Notes: generated by a model not told the origin, from the letters alone. Numbered from the stretch's first letter, positions 25,927 through 35,179 are shown. The stretch is 64,000 nt of DNA from Rhodoferax sp. U11-2br (GCF_018619435.1 NZ_JAHFZF010000027.1:1-64000); one strand, 5' to 3'. Translations and numbers: made by a program.

Positions 25927-25990
25927 TGTTAACGCTATCTTTTATATACCTAATGGCCCTTTATGAATAAGGGCTAGAGCCCATTTTTGC
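25927..25990 (+). repeat. Dispersed mini-repeat, intergenic copy before the 5'-nucleotidase gene
   Basis: Contains AACGCTATCTTTTATATACC, then ATGGCCCTTTATGAATAAGGGCT followed by AGAGCCC. The GGCCCTTTAT / ATAAGGGCT arms form the palindromic core. It starts right after the aminotransferase stop and may also act as a hairpin at the transcript end. Confidence 0.75.
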
Positions 25991-26020
25991 ACTCACCTCA
26001 CCAACCCAAGGAGTTGTTGT

Positions 26021-27655
26021 ATGTCTCTGAAATTACACCCGGTTTATCTGTCAGTGGCCCTTGTGCTGGCTTTGTCGGGCTGCGCATCACAAGCGCCCGA
26101 TCGCGACAAAACCTACCGTCTGACGGTGATGCACACCAATGACCACCACGGCCACTTCTGGCACAACAGCGATGGTGAATACGGCATGGCGGCGCGCAAA
26201 ACCGTGGTGGATCAGATCCGCCGTGAGGTCGCGGCCCAAGGCGGCTACACCTTGCTGCTTGACGGTGGCGACGTCAACACAGGTGTTCCCGAATCTGACT
26301 TGCAAGACGCGGTGCCTGACTTCAAAGGCATGAACCTGTTGGGTTACCAGGCCATGGCGGTGGGCAACCACGAATTTGACAAACCCCTGTCGGTGCTCAA
26401 GATGCAACGCGATTTGGCGCAGTTCCCGATGCTCTCGGCCAACATTTACGAGAACGGCCAGCGCATGTTTGAGCCCTACAAGGTGTTCAACCTGGGTGGC
26501 CTGCGCGTTGGGGTGTTGGGCCTGACCACAGAAGACACCCGCAAAATGGTGCTGCCCGAAAACGTGGCGCGCCTGGATTTCCGCAACCCGATCACGGAGG
26601 CCGGCAAAGTGGTGCCGGAGCTGCGCCGCCAGGCCGACGTGGTGATTGCTGCCACCCACATGGGCCACTATGAAAACGGCCAACACGGCAACCAAGCCGC
26701 AGGCGATGTGGAAATGGCGCGCGCGGTGTCGGGCATTGACCTGGTGGTGGGTGGTCATACCCAGAATCCGGCCTGTATGAAGGCTGAAAACGTGCTTGAT
26801 CGCGCCTATGTGCCGGGCACCGCCTGTCAGCCAGACCGCCAGAACGGCGCCTGGATTGTGCAAGCCCATGAATGGGGCAAGTACGTGGGCAGGGCCGACT
26901 TTGAATACCGCAACGGTGAGTTCAAACTGGTGAACTACACACTCATTCCGGTCAACCTGAAGAAGCCGGTCAAGACGGCCGATGGCAAAACCACCTTGGT
27001 GCCTTACACCAGCACCATTTCCGAAAACCCGGAGATGCTGGCCTTGTTGACGCCCTATCAGAAATTTGGCCAAGACAAACTCGAGGTCCAGATCGGTGCC
27101 AGCGACGCGCGGCTCGAGGGTGACCGCAAGCTGGTGCGCAGTCAGCCCACCAACCTGGGCGTATTGGTTGGCCGCGCCATGATGGACAAAACCCGGGCCG
27201 ATCTGGCCATCGTCAACGCCGGTGGTGTGCGTGATGCCATCGCCGCGGGACCCATCAGTTACAAGGACGTGCTCAAAGTCCAGCCTTTTGGCAATACCGT
27301 GTGCACCGTGGACCTGACTGGCAAGGAATTGACTGACTACCTGCATGCCGCAGCCAAAATGACACCCGGCTCAGGTGCATTCCCTCAGTTTGCAGGTGTT
27401 GAACTGGAAATAGCGGCTGGCCAGGCCAGCAAGGTGCGGGTGGCAGGCCAGGCGCTGCAAGCCGACAAAACCTACCGCCTGACGATCAACAACTTCCAGG
27501 CCAGCGGCGGTGACGGTTACCCCAAGCTCAGCAATCACCCGAGTTTTGTCAACACCGGCTTTGTGGATGCAGATGTGTTGCGCGCCTTCATCAGTAAAAA
27601 CAGCCCGTTGAAAGTCGCCGACTTTGAGCCGGGTACCGCGGTGGTGCGCCGATAA
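26021..27655 (+). CDS. Bifunctional metallophosphatase/5'-nucleotidase lipoprotein (UshA/NadN family)
   Basis: 544 residues. A lipoprotein signal ends in lipobox LSGC (about residues 18-21). The metallophosphatase domain (about 30-300) shows HTNDHHGHFW, LLLDGGDVNTG, VGNHEFD and GGHTQNP motifs. The C-terminal 5'-nucleotidase domain (about 340-530) contains NAGGVRDAI and NNFQASGGDGYP. Such enzymes hydrolyse nucleotides, UDP-sugars or NAD outside the cytoplasm for salvage. AAGGAG lies 9 bases upstream of the ATG. Acylation suggests anchoring to a membrane rather than free periplasmic location. Confidence 0.92.
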   Translation: MSLKLHPVYLSVALVLALSGCASQAPDRDKTYRLTVMHTNDHHGHFWHNSDGEYGMAARKTVVDQIRREVAAQGGYTLLLDGGDVNTGVPESDLQDAVPDFKGMNLLGYQAMAVGNHEFDKPLSVLKMQRDLAQFPMLSANIYENGQRMFEPYKVFNLGGLRVGVLGLTTEDTRKMVLPENVARLDFRNPITEAGKVVPELRRQADVVIAATHMGHYENGQHGNQAAGDVEMARAVSGIDLVVGGHTQNPACMKAENVLDRAYVPGTACQPDRQNGAWIVQAHEWGKYVGRADFEYRNGEFKLVNYTLIPVNLKKPVKTADGKTTLVPYTSTISENPEMLALLTPYQKFGQDKLEVQIGASDARLEGDRKLVRSQPTNLGVLVGRAMMDKTRADLAIVNAGGVRDAIAAGPISYKDVLKVQPFGNTVCTVDLTGKELTDYLHAAAKMTPGSGAFPQFAGVELEIAAGQASKVRVAGQALQADKTYRLTINNFQASGGDGYPKLSNHPSFVNTGFVDADVLRAFISKNSPLKVADFEPGTAVVRR

Positions 27656-27710
27656 TCCAAACCCTGCGCACCACACCGGCGCGCAAGCTTTTTTACCCAG
27701 GAGAACAATC

Positions 27711-27857
27711 ATGGCCAAAGGTCAACAAAACAACAAGATGGTCAAAAAGCCCAAAAAAGACACCTCGCCACCCAAGCCGGTGTCCGCAGATGCGGTACGC
27801 CCCACTGTGGTCACGGTGGTGCCAGTGCGGGGCAAACTCAAAAACGCGCCACGTTGA
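27711..27857 (+). CDS. Small basic protein, function unknown
   Basis: 48 residues from the ATG at 27711, chosen because AGGAGAAC sits just upstream; a longer frame into the preceding gene lacks support. The composition is Lys/Pro-rich (NNKMVKKPKKDTSPPKP) with no hydrophobic segment, so it should be soluble and may bind nucleic acid. It lies 55 bases after the nucleotidase gene. No family is recognised; the strong ribosome site is the main support that it is real. Confidence 0.6.
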   Translation: MAKGQQNNKMVKKPKKDTSPPKPVSADAVRPTVVTVVPVRGKLKNAPR

Positions 27858-27920
27858 TCGTGTCATGAGCTTGTGATCGATGGCTGACAGAATGCGCGAG
27901 CTGTCAACATCTGAGGTCTT

Positions 27921-30083
27921 ATGAGAAAACCTTTGCGAGGGCGGTGGCGCCCGACAAGTGATCTGTTGCCGATCAAAAAAAGGCTGGGTGGCCCTGAACG
28001 GCGATTGGTCCCAGCAGGCGCCAGTGTGTCCACCGCGCGCCTGGTCGATGACTTGCGCCACTACCAGTCAGAGCTTGAGATCCAGAATCGGGCTTTGCGC
28101 TTCAGCCAGAGTGCAGCCGAAGACGCCTACGAGCGTTTTGTATCGCTGTTTTCCAATGTGCCACTGGCCTTGATGGTGGTGGATGACAGTGGCCAGATTC
28201 TGGAAAACAACGCCCGTGCGCTGGCCTTGCTGCGTCCAGTGGAGAGTGATCCACCCTTGACCTATTTTCAGCCTCTGGTGTCTGCCAATGACCTGGACCT
28301 GATGCAAAAAGGCTTTGCCACCGCCAGGATCGACGGGGCCTGTGAACTCAATGAACTGAAATTTGAGGGTGGCTCCAATGGCACCATCACCGGCGATCTG
28401 CATATTTCTCGCATTGACACCAATCAGGACGAACGCACCGTCTTTATCTGCGCCATCATCGACCAGGGTCCTTTGTTGACTCAGCGCAGCGCCTTGCAAG
28501 CCAGCGCGGCCACGCTGCAGCAGCGCAACACCGAGTTGCTGCAAAGCAAGACGCACCTGGCAGCCATCATCAATTCGTCGCTGGATGCCATCATTTGTGT
28601 CGACCGCAACCAACGCATCATCGTTTTTAACCCGACCGCAGCCACGCTGTTTCATTGCCCGGCAGAGCAGGCGATTGGCAGGCTTTTGGTGGAATTTTTG
28701 CCGGACGCGGTGCGTGCTCTGTCTTACAGCGACATCACCAGCCATGCTCAGCTGGGTGAGATGTCGGGTGTCACCACCAACGGTGACACCGTTCCGCTGG
28801 ACATCAGCCTGTCGTTTGATCACCAGCCCGATGGCGACATCGTCACCCTGTTTGCGCGTGACCTGACCGCACAGAAAAAGATGGAGGCGCACCGCACGGC
28901 GCTGGAATCACAACTGCGCGAATCCCAGAAAATGCAGGCCATCGGCACCATGGCTGGCGGTATTGCCCACGATTTCAACAACATCATCAGCGCCATTTTG
29001 GGCAATGTGGAACTGGCGCGCGAGGATGCACAAGTGGATGCGTCGGTCAGCACCAGCCTGATGGAGATCGACAAGGCGGGTCGGCGCGCACGGGATTTGG
29101 TCAGGCAGATTCTGACCTTCAGCCGCAATGAGCCACCCCACCGTGTGCCCTTGCAACTGGCCGAGGTGGTGGTGGAAACGGCCAGGCTGCTGAAAGTCAC
29201 ACTGCCGCCGCAGGTTGATCTGATCATGGACATCGACCCCGACACCCCGGCTGTGATGGCAGATGCCACACAGATCGAGCAGGTGCTGCTCAATTTGTGC
29301 ACCAACGCCATCTATGCCATTGGCAAACGCAAAGGCACGATACGGGTGGAGTTGGGCTACAGCCTGCGCAGCCTGACCGACCCGTCCGAGCGTCGCAGCG
29401 GCCTGCGTGGGCAACACATCAAACTCACCGTCAGCGACACAGGCGCGGGCATGTCTGAGGCGATTCTGCAACGTGTTTTTGAACCGTTTTTCACCACCAA
29501 ACCAGTGGGACAAGGCACAGGTTTGGGGCTGTCTGTGGTGCACGGCATCATGCGAGCGCATCAGGGCAGCGTGCGTGTGCAAAGCACACCTGGCAGCGGC
29601 AGTGCCTTCACCCTTTACTTTCCGGTTCCCCCGGAGACGGCTCAGCTCAAGGCCGTGGCCTTGGCCTCGCCGCCAGCGGTGACCAATGCAGCAGCGGGCA
29701 CCGGTCAAAAGGTCATGTATGTGGATGACGATGAGGCCCTGGTCTTTCTGGTCCGCCGTTTGCTCACCCGTCGCGGTTATGTGGTGAGCACCTTCACCAA
29801 TCCCAGAATCGCGCTCGAAGCCTTGCGATCAGACCCAAGCCAGGCCGATTTGCTGGTGACAGACTACAACATGCCTGGTTACAGTGGTGTTGACCTGATT
29901 CGGGATGTCGCTGTGTTGTTGCCCAAATTGCCGATGGCACTGGCATCAGGCTACGTGACCCCGGAAATTGAGCGTGATGCGCTGGCTGCTGGCGCCAGAG
30001 CCTTGATCCACAAGCCCAATGACATCGAGGAACTGTGCGACACGGTTCAAAAGCTTTTGACTGAAGCTCGTTTTGGCGCCTGA
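27921..30083 (+). CDS. PAS-containing hybrid sensor histidine kinase/response regulator
   Basis: 720 residues and no membrane helix, so probably cytoplasmic. Two PAS-like domains (about 70-185 and 208-318) precede a HisKA domain with phospho-acceptor H350 (GGIAHDFNN), then an HATPase domain with N-box EQVLLNLCTNA, G1 DTGAGMS and G2 GTGLGLS. A C-terminal receiver domain has phospho-acceptor D648 in VTDYNMPG and a conserved Lys at about 698. No dedicated output domain or cognate regulator gene is nearby. The signal is unknown. The downstream rluA-type gene overlaps its 3' end. Confidence 0.9.
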   Translation: MRKPLRGRWRPTSDLLPIKKRLGGPERRLVPAGASVSTARLVDDLRHYQSELEIQNRALRFSQSAAEDAYERFVSLFSNVPLALMVVDDSGQILENNARALALLRPVESDPPLTYFQPLVSANDLDLMQKGFATARIDGACELNELKFEGGSNGTITGDLHISRIDTNQDERTVFICAIIDQGPLLTQRSALQASAATLQQRNTELLQSKTHLAAIINSSLDAIICVDRNQRIIVFNPTAATLFHCPAEQAIGRLLVEFLPDAVRALSYSDITSHAQLGEMSGVTTNGDTVPLDISLSFDHQPDGDIVTLFARDLTAQKKMEAHRTALESQLRESQKMQAIGTMAGGIAHDFNNIISAILGNVELAREDAQVDASVSTSLMEIDKAGRRARDLVRQILTFSRNEPPHRVPLQLAEVVVETARLLKVTLPPQVDLIMDIDPDTPAVMADATQIEQVLLNLCTNAIYAIGKRKGTIRVELGYSLRSLTDPSERRSGLRGQHIKLTVSDTGAGMSEAILQRVFEPFFTTKPVGQGTGLGLSVVHGIMRAHQGSVRVQSTPGSGSAFTLYFPVPPETAQLKAVALASPPAVTNAAAGTGQKVMYVDDDEALVFLVRRLLTRRGYVVSTFTNPRIALEALRSDPSQADLLVTDYNMPGYSGVDLIRDVAVLLPKLPMALASGYVTPEIERDALAAGARALIHKPNDIEELCDTVQKLLTEARFGA

Positions 30084-30738
30084 TCTGGCTGAGCTGTCTG
30101 TGGTGTACGAAGACAACAGCTTGTTGGTGATCAACAAGCCGTCGGGTTTGCTGAGCGTGCCGGGTCGGGGTGATGACAAGCAGGACTGCCTCTCATCACG
30201 CGTTCAAGCTTGTTATGCGGATGCCTGCATTGTTCATCGACTGGATATGGGTACATCTGGCTTGATGCTGATGGCGCGTGGTGCTGCGGCGCAGCGCCTG
30301 CTGAATGACGCTTTTGCCAGTCGCGCAGTGCACAAACGGTATGAGGCTGTGGTAGACGGACTGCTGCAACCACAGGTTCCGCAAGATGACGGGCTGTGGC
30401 AAGAGATCAATCTGCCCATCGCTCTGGACTGGCCCCATCGCCCGCTGCGGATGATTGATGCCCAATTGGGCAAACCAAGCCAGACACGCTGGCAAGTGGT
30501 GGCGCTGGACGAAACCTCTGGCACCAGCCGTTTGCGGCTGGAACCCCTCACCGGGCGGTCCCACCAACTGCGGGTTCACCTGAAAGCCATCGGGCACCCG
30601 ATCTTGGGCGACACACTGTACGCCCCGCCCAGCGTGCAAGCCAAAGCACCACGCTTGTTATTACACGCCACAGAACTGGGCCTGATCCACCCCGTCAGCC
30701 ATCAACCGATGCGGTGGCTGAGCCCGGCGCCTTTTTAG
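30073..30738 (+). CDS. RluA-family pseudouridine synthase
   Basis: 221 residues if read from the TTG at 30073, which overlaps the kinase stop; a GTG at 30100 is an alternative. The N-terminal NKPSGLLSVPGRGDDK and the catalytic HRLDMGTSGL motif (Asp nucleophile) place it close to RluA, which modifies 23S rRNA U746 and tRNA U32. The motif EPLTGRSHQLRVHL is also present. It ends 1 base before the convergent HPF gene. Confidence 0.87.
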   Translation: MAPDLAELSVVYEDNSLLVINKPSGLLSVPGRGDDKQDCLSSRVQACYADACIVHRLDMGTSGLMLMARGAAAQRLLNDAFASRAVHKRYEAVVDGLLQPQVPQDDGLWQEINLPIALDWPHRPLRMIDAQLGKPSQTRWQVVALDETSGTSRLRLEPLTGRSHQLRVHLKAIGHPILGDTLYAPPSVQAKAPRLLLHATELGLIHPVSHQPMRWLSPAPF

Positions 30739-30739
30739 C

Positions 30740-31057
30740 TCAGCTGCGAGCGTTTTTGCCCAGGGTGCTGTCAATCAGACGGCCCATTTTTTCTGTGGCC
30801 CCTTCGATGGCCTGGTTCAAATTGGCACCCTGGTGTTTCAACACCAGCGGTTGATGGCCTTCCAGACGGGCCTCCAAGGTGCACTGGATACTCTCCTGCG
30901 TGTTTTTCTTGCCCGCGTTTTCATCACTCAGATGGACTTCCACCCGTGTGATCTGGCCACTGAACCGTGCCAAAGCAGCCTGGATGCTGCTGCTGGCCCA
31001 CTGTGCCAAAGCGTCTGTGCCTTCGATGTGGTTGTCGGTATGAATCTGGACGAGCAT
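30740..31057 (-). CDS. HPF/RaiA-family ribosome-associated factor
   Basis: 105 residues, matching the short hibernation-promoting factor/S30EA family: MLVQIHTDNHIEG at the start, then a beta-alpha-beta core with VEVHLSDENAGKKN. Such proteins bind the 30S subunit decoding region and stabilise inactive ribosomes in stationary phase or stress. The C-terminal dimerisation domain of long HPF is absent. GGAG lies 6 bases before the ATG. It is convergent with the rluA-type gene. Confidence 0.82.
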   Translation of the reverse strand: MLVQIHTDNHIEGTDALAQWASSSIQAALARFSGQITRVEVHLSDENAGKKNTQESIQCTLEARLEGHQPLVLKHQGANLNQAIEGATEKMGRLIDSTLGKNARS

Positions 31058-31149
31058 TTTTTTCTCCTAGTCAAAACAATGGGCTGGGTTATCGTCAATG
31101 ATAGGCAGCGGGACAAGCTGTCCATTGACACCTATCAACACATCGCCCT

Positions 31150-31905
31150 ATGACAACCCATCTTTTCATCATTACCGGAGCCTCACGCGGCATGGGCTAT
31201 TGCCTGGCAGAACAATTGTTGGTACCGCAGCATGACTTGTTGTGTATCTCGCGCAGCCGCTCGGCCACACTGACCGAGACAGCCCAGCAACGCGGCGCAG
31301 CATTGACCCAGTGTGTGGCTGACCTGGCAGACCCCTTACCCGCCGCGGAGCAACTCAAGCTTTGGCTGGCGGCCCACGATCCCGATGCCATCGCCGGTGC
31401 CACCCTGATCAACAACGCGGGTGTGATCCCCCCCTTGGTGCCGCTGTGTGACTCCGAGCCGGTTGACCTGGTTCAGGCTCTGCGTGTTGGGTTGGAAGCA
31501 CCGATGGTATTGACCGCAGCCTTTCTGAACAGCACCCGTTCCTGGCAAACACCTCGTCGGGTGCTCAACATCTCGTCGGGCCTGGGGCGTCGGCCCATGG
31601 CCTCGCAGTCTGCGTATTGCGCTGCCAAGGCGGGGTTGGACCATTTCACCCGCTGCCTGGCACTGGATGAATCCTGCCTGCCCAACGGCGCCAACGTCTG
31701 TTCACTGGCCCCGGGCGTGGTTGACACCGACATGCAGGTCCAACTGCGCAGCGCCAGTCCGGCCCTGTTCCCCGACCAGGCCAATTTTGCACAGCTCAAG
31801 GCAAACAACCAGCTCACCAGTGCGCATGACGCAGCGGCACGGGTGTTGGCTTTTCTGAGTCGCAAGGACTTTGGCGATCTGCCGGCGGCTGATGTTCGCA
31901 ATTAA
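31150..31905 (+). CDS. Short-chain dehydrogenase/reductase
   Basis: 251 residues with the classical SDR set: TGASRGMG for cofactor binding (about 9-16), NNAG (about 90-93), the catalytic Ser in NISSGLG and YxxxK in YCAAKAG. The sequence resembles sepiapterin/benzil reductase-type SDRs, but the substrate cannot be assigned. It is an isolated gene between the divergent HPF gene and bktB. Confidence 0.85.
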   Translation: MTTHLFIITGASRGMGYCLAEQLLVPQHDLLCISRSRSATLTETAQQRGAALTQCVADLADPLPAAEQLKLWLAAHDPDAIAGATLINNAGVIPPLVPLCDSEPVDLVQALRVGLEAPMVLTAAFLNSTRSWQTPRRVLNISSGLGRRPMASQSAYCAAKAGLDHFTRCLALDESCLPNGANVCSLAPGVVDTDMQVQLRSASPALFPDQANFAQLKANNQLTSAHDAAARVLAFLSRKDFGDLPAADVRN

Positions 31906-32017
31906 CCACTGTTTCAATGAATATGGCCGAACTTAGGGTCTGTCTGGGTAGCCACCTGTCAGGGTGAACGGCTAAGATGAATCGACGATATGTTTTTAAA
32001 CCACAGAGGAGCAAAGA

Positions 32018-33205
32018 ATGAGTCGAGACGTTGTTGTTGTGAGCGCAGTTCGCACTGCCATCGGTACCTATGGGGGCAGCCTCAAGGACATTGCCCCGAC
32101 AGATCTGGCGGCTCACGTGGTGCGCGACGTCCTGTCGCGTGCCCAGGTGGAAGGCAAGGATGTGGGTCATGTGGTGTTTGGCCATGTGGTCAATACCGAG
32201 CCTAAAGACATGTACCTGTCACGTGTGGCGGCGATTTACGGTGGTTGTCCCGACACCACACCGGCTTTCAACGTCAATCGCCTGTGTGGCTCAGGGTTGC
32301 AGGCCATTGTGTCGGCCAGCCAGTCGATCCTGCTGGGTGACGCAGACATTGCCATTGGCGGTGGTGCCGAAAACATGAGCCGTGCCCCCTACGCCAGCCT
32401 GAACATGCGCTGGGGTGTACGCATGGGCGACAGCAAAATGATCGACATGATGGTGGGTGCACTGCACGATCCGTTTGAGACCATCCACATGGGTTTGACC
32501 GCTGAGAACATCGCCGCCAAGTGGGGCATCAGCCGTGAAGACCAGGACGCGCTGGCCGTCGAAAGCCACAACCGCGCCCAACGCGCCATCGAAGAAGGTC
32601 GTTTCAAGAGCCAGATCGTGCCGGTGATCTTGAAAAGCCGCAAAGGGGATGTCGCCTTCGATGCCGATGAACACTTCCGCCCCAATTGCACGCTGGCAGA
32701 ACTGAGCAAACTCAAACCAGCATTCATGAAAGAAGGCGGCACAGTGACTGCGGGCAATGCCTCAGGCATCAACGACGCCGCCGCCGCCGTGGTGCTGATG
32801 GAGGCCGCCACCGCCAAGGCCCGTGGTCTCACACCCCTGGCGCGCCTGGTGGCCTACGCCCATGCGGGTGTTGACCCCAAATACATGGGTATTGGCCCGG
32901 TACCCGCCAGCCAGATGGCCCTGAAAAAGGCCGGGCTCAGCATCAAGGACATGGATGTGATCGAAGCCAATGAAGCCTTTGCCGCACAAGCCTGCGCCGT
33001 GAGCCGCGACCTTGGCCTGGACCCGGCCAAGGTCAACCCCAACGGCTCAGGCATTTCGCTCGGTCACCCAATCGGCGCCACCGGTGCGCTGATCACGGTC
33101 AAGGCGCTGTATGAGCTGTCGCGCATTGGCGGTCGCTACGCACTGGTCACCATGTGTATCGGCGGCGGCCAGGGGATTGCGGCCATTTTTGAGCGGCAAG
33201 GCTGA
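32018..33205 (+). CDS. bktB: Beta-ketothiolase BktB (acetyl-CoA C-acyltransferase)
   Basis: 395 residues with the thiolase catalytic residues C90 (NRLCGSG), H350 (GHPIGATG) and C380 (MCIGGGQG). From memory it is close to Cupriavidus necator BktB along the whole length (DVVVVSAVRTAIGTYGGSLK; EPKDMYLSRVAA). BktB condenses acetyl-CoA with acetyl- or propionyl-CoA for PHB/PHBV synthesis and can act in beta-oxidation. GAGGAG lies 7 bases before the start. No phaB or phaC is adjacent. Confidence 0.93.
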   Translation: MSRDVVVVSAVRTAIGTYGGSLKDIAPTDLAAHVVRDVLSRAQVEGKDVGHVVFGHVVNTEPKDMYLSRVAAIYGGCPDTTPAFNVNRLCGSGLQAIVSASQSILLGDADIAIGGGAENMSRAPYASLNMRWGVRMGDSKMIDMMVGALHDPFETIHMGLTAENIAAKWGISREDQDALAVESHNRAQRAIEEGRFKSQIVPVILKSRKGDVAFDADEHFRPNCTLAELSKLKPAFMKEGGTVTAGNASGINDAAAAVVLMEAATAKARGLTPLARLVAYAHAGVDPKYMGIGPVPASQMALKKAGLSIKDMDVIEANEAFAAQACAVSRDLGLDPAKVNPNGSGISLGHPIGATGALITVKALYELSRIGGRYALVTMCIGGGQGIAAIFERQG

Positions 33206-33272
33206 TATCTGGTCGTCCCCGCAAGAAACAAAGCAGCGCCAGCCGCTGCCTGGTTTGACTGGACCGAAATGC

Positions 33273-33304
33273 AAAAGCCCAACGGGGTTCCGTTGGGCTT
33301 TTTT
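33273..33304. terminator. Bidirectional terminator between bktB and the FAH-family gene
   Basis: Stem AAAGCCCAACGG / CCGTTGGGCTTT with T-run on the right and A-run on the left, between two convergent genes. Confidence 0.85.
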
Positions 33305-33376
33305 ACAGTTGGTGGCTGCTGCCCCCGCTTCACAGCAGTCCGCTATACAGCAGGGGAACGCCAGACCAACAAGCAC

Positions 33377-34231
33377 TTAGCCCTGCACCACCCGCTGTGT
33401 CTGAACCCCCAGCCCTTGCACGCCCAGGCGCATGGTCTGCCCTGCACGCAAATAGGCCGGAGGCTTCTGGCCCATGCCGACACCGGGCGGAGTGCCGGTG
33501 GAGATCACGTCGCCAGGCTGCAAACTCATGAACCGGCTCAGATAACTGATCAGGAACGGCACCTTGTAGACCATGGTGGCGGTGCTGCCGTTCTGATAGC
33601 GGTGGCCGTCCACCTCCAGCCACAGTGAGAGCGCCTGCGGGTTGGGCACCTCGTCGGTCGTCACCAGCCACGGCCCCAGCGGGCCGAAAGTGTCGCATCC
33701 CTTGCCCTTGTCCCAGGTGCCGCTGCGGTTGAGCTGGAAGTCGCGCTCGGACACATCGTTCATCACGCAGTAACCGGCCACATGGTTCAAAGCGTCGGCC
33801 TCCTCAATATAGCGTCCGCCCTGCCCGATCACCACAGCGAGTTCGACCTCCCAGTCGGTTTTGAGGGAACCCCGGGGGATGTGTACCGCGTCGTCCGGGC
33901 CGCTGAGGGCGCTGGTCCATTTGCCAAACACCACCGGCTCGGGTGGCACCGGCATACCGGACTCGGCTGCGTGGTCGGCGTAGTTGAGGCCAATGCAGAT
34001 GCATTTACCGACCTCGGCCACACACGGCCCCAGGCGCAGGTCCTGTTGCGGCACACCGGGCACCAACGGGAGGCTGCTCAGGTCCAGGCTGCGCAGGTGC
34101 GCCAGATGCTCGGGCAACAAGGTGGGGCCGCCAATGTCGTCGACCAAGGCACTCAAAGACCGCACTTGGCCGTTGGCATCCAACACACCGGGTTTTTCCT
34201 GGCCCGCAGGGCCATAACGCAACAACTTCAT
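33377..34231 (-). CDS. Fumarylacetoacetate hydrolase family protein
   Basis: 284 residues from ATG at 34231 (MKLLRYG), with AAGGACGG upstream; the in-frame TTG 7 codons earlier is not needed. The catalytic domain has the FAH-family metal-binding pattern: GLNYADHAAE, EVELAVVIGQGG and NDVSERDFQ. Members include ureidoglycolate lyase, 2-hydroxyhepta-2,4-diene-1,7-dioate isomerase and acylpyruvases, so the exact reaction is open. It is a single-gene unit convergent with bktB and separated from ppa by a terminator. Confidence 0.88.
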   Translation of the reverse strand: MKLLRYGPAGQEKPGVLDANGQVRSLSALVDDIGGPTLLPEHLAHLRSLDLSSLPLVPGVPQQDLRLGPCVAEVGKCICIGLNYADHAAESGMPVPPEPVVFGKWTSALSGPDDAVHIPRGSLKTDWEVELAVVIGQGGRYIEEADALNHVAGYCVMNDVSERDFQLNRSGTWDKGKGCDTFGPLGPWLVTTDEVPNPQALSLWLEVDGHRYQNGSTATMVYKVPFLISYLSRFMSLQPGDVISTGTPPGVGMGQKPPAYLRAGQTMRLGVQGLGVQTQRVVQG

Positions 34232-34312
34232 GAGGTTTGCCGTCCTTTCCAAAACAGAAGGACAAGTTTAGGCCCGTGCTCTGTCACAACACGGTGTTTG
34301 GGGCCAAGCAGC

Positions 34313-34348
34313 AAAAAGCGCCTGCTGTGTGGCCACAGACAGGCGCTT
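34313..34348 (-). terminator. Intrinsic terminator of ppa
   Basis: On the minus strand the stem AAGCGCCTGTCTGTG / CACAGCAGGCGCTT (one mismatch) is followed by TTTTT. It lies downstream of ppa, just past the mini-repeat copy. Confidence 0.8.
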
Positions 34349-34410
34349 GAATTGCTCTTATTTCAAGAACTATCAGCCCTTATCAGATAAGGGCTAGAGG
34401 CATAAATGGC
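34349..34410 (+). repeat. Dispersed mini-repeat, intergenic copy after ppa
   Basis: The clearest copy: it contains CTATCAGCCCTTATC, A, GATAAGGGCTAGAGGC. The arms AGCCCTTATC / GATAAGGGCT form a perfect 10-base palindrome. It abuts the ppa stop codon at 34411. Confidence 0.85.
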
Positions 34411-34950
34411 TTACTTTTTCTTGAAGTTCTTGAAGTTTTCAATGCCATCCATGATTTCCTTGTGGGCGGCTTCAGGGCCGTCCCAACCCAGGATCTTGAC
34501 CCATTTGCCGTCTTCCAAATCTTTGTAGTGTTCAAAGAAGTGGGCAATGGTCTTCAGGCGCAAAGGTTGCAGGTCTTCCGGCTTTTTCCAGCGGGTGTAG
34601 AGCGTCAAGATCTTGTCGATCGGCACCGCCAGCACCTTGCCGTCCATGCCGGCTTCGTCTTCCATTTTCAAAATACCAATGGCGCGGCAGGTCACCACCA
34701 CACCCGGAATCAGGGGCACGGGTGTGACCACCAGCACGTCCACCGGGTCACCGTCACCACTGATGGTTTGTGGCACAAAGCCGTAGTTGGTGGGGTAATG
34801 CATGGCCGTACTCATGAAACGGTCCACATAAATTGCATGGGTTTCGTGGTCCACCTCGTACTTGACCGGGTCGGCGTTCATCGGAATCTCGATGATGACG
34901 TTGAACTCTTCAGGCACTTTAGAGCCGGGGGGAACGGTATTTAATGACAT
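34411..34950 (-). CDS. ppa: Inorganic pyrophosphatase (family I)
   Basis: 179 residues with the family I signature DGDPVDVLV and conserved [19 protein letters not shown] and the C-terminal FFEHYKDLE. It hydrolyses pyrophosphate to phosphate in the cytoplasm and needs Mg2+. It is divergent from hppA, the membrane H+-pumping pyrophosphatase, so the two enzymes that compete for PPi share one 229-base intergenic region. Its end touches a dispersed repeat, followed by a terminator. Confidence 0.96.
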   Translation of the reverse strand: MSLNTVPPGSKVPEEFNVIIEIPMNADPVKYEVDHETHAIYVDRFMSTAMHYPTNYGFVPQTISGDGDPVDVLVVTPVPLIPGVVVTCRAIGILKMEDEAGMDGKVLAVPIDKILTLYTRWKKPEDLQPLRLKTIAHFFEHYKDLEDGKWVKILGWDGPEAAHKEIMDGIENFKNFKKK

Positions 34951-35103
34951 GGTTTGGGCACGGTTTGGTTTAAATCAAGAACTTTTGAGATTAAGTCTGA
35001 TTTTACTGACTGGCCCCTTTCAAGCCATCAAATGGCATCATTTTTGGCGTTACAGTCTGCCCGTTGGCCAACCGTCCCTGCTTCACCTCATGGGTGCGCG
35101 GAG

Positions 35104-35154
35104 GCGAGGAAGCAACGCAGCGGTGGTGCCGATTGCGTTGCACCACTCCCTCGC
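35104..35154 (+). other. Stable stem-loop in the hppA leader
   Basis: GGCGAGG (35103-35109) pairs with CCTCGC (35149-35154), and inside it GCAACGCA (35112-35119) pairs with TGCGTTGC (35134-35141). The structure ends 11 bases before the CAGGAG ribosome site of hppA and has no U-run, so it is not an obvious terminator. It may influence translation or mRNA stability. Confidence 0.45.
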
Positions 35155-35179
35155 GAAGCAACTTCAGGAGATTTCTCAC

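Noticed and set aside
26087-27346. Long open frame antisense to the 5'-nucleotidase gene
   Set aside because: His/Val/Gln-rich translation without motifs; the sense strand encodes an intact enzyme with all active-site motifs.
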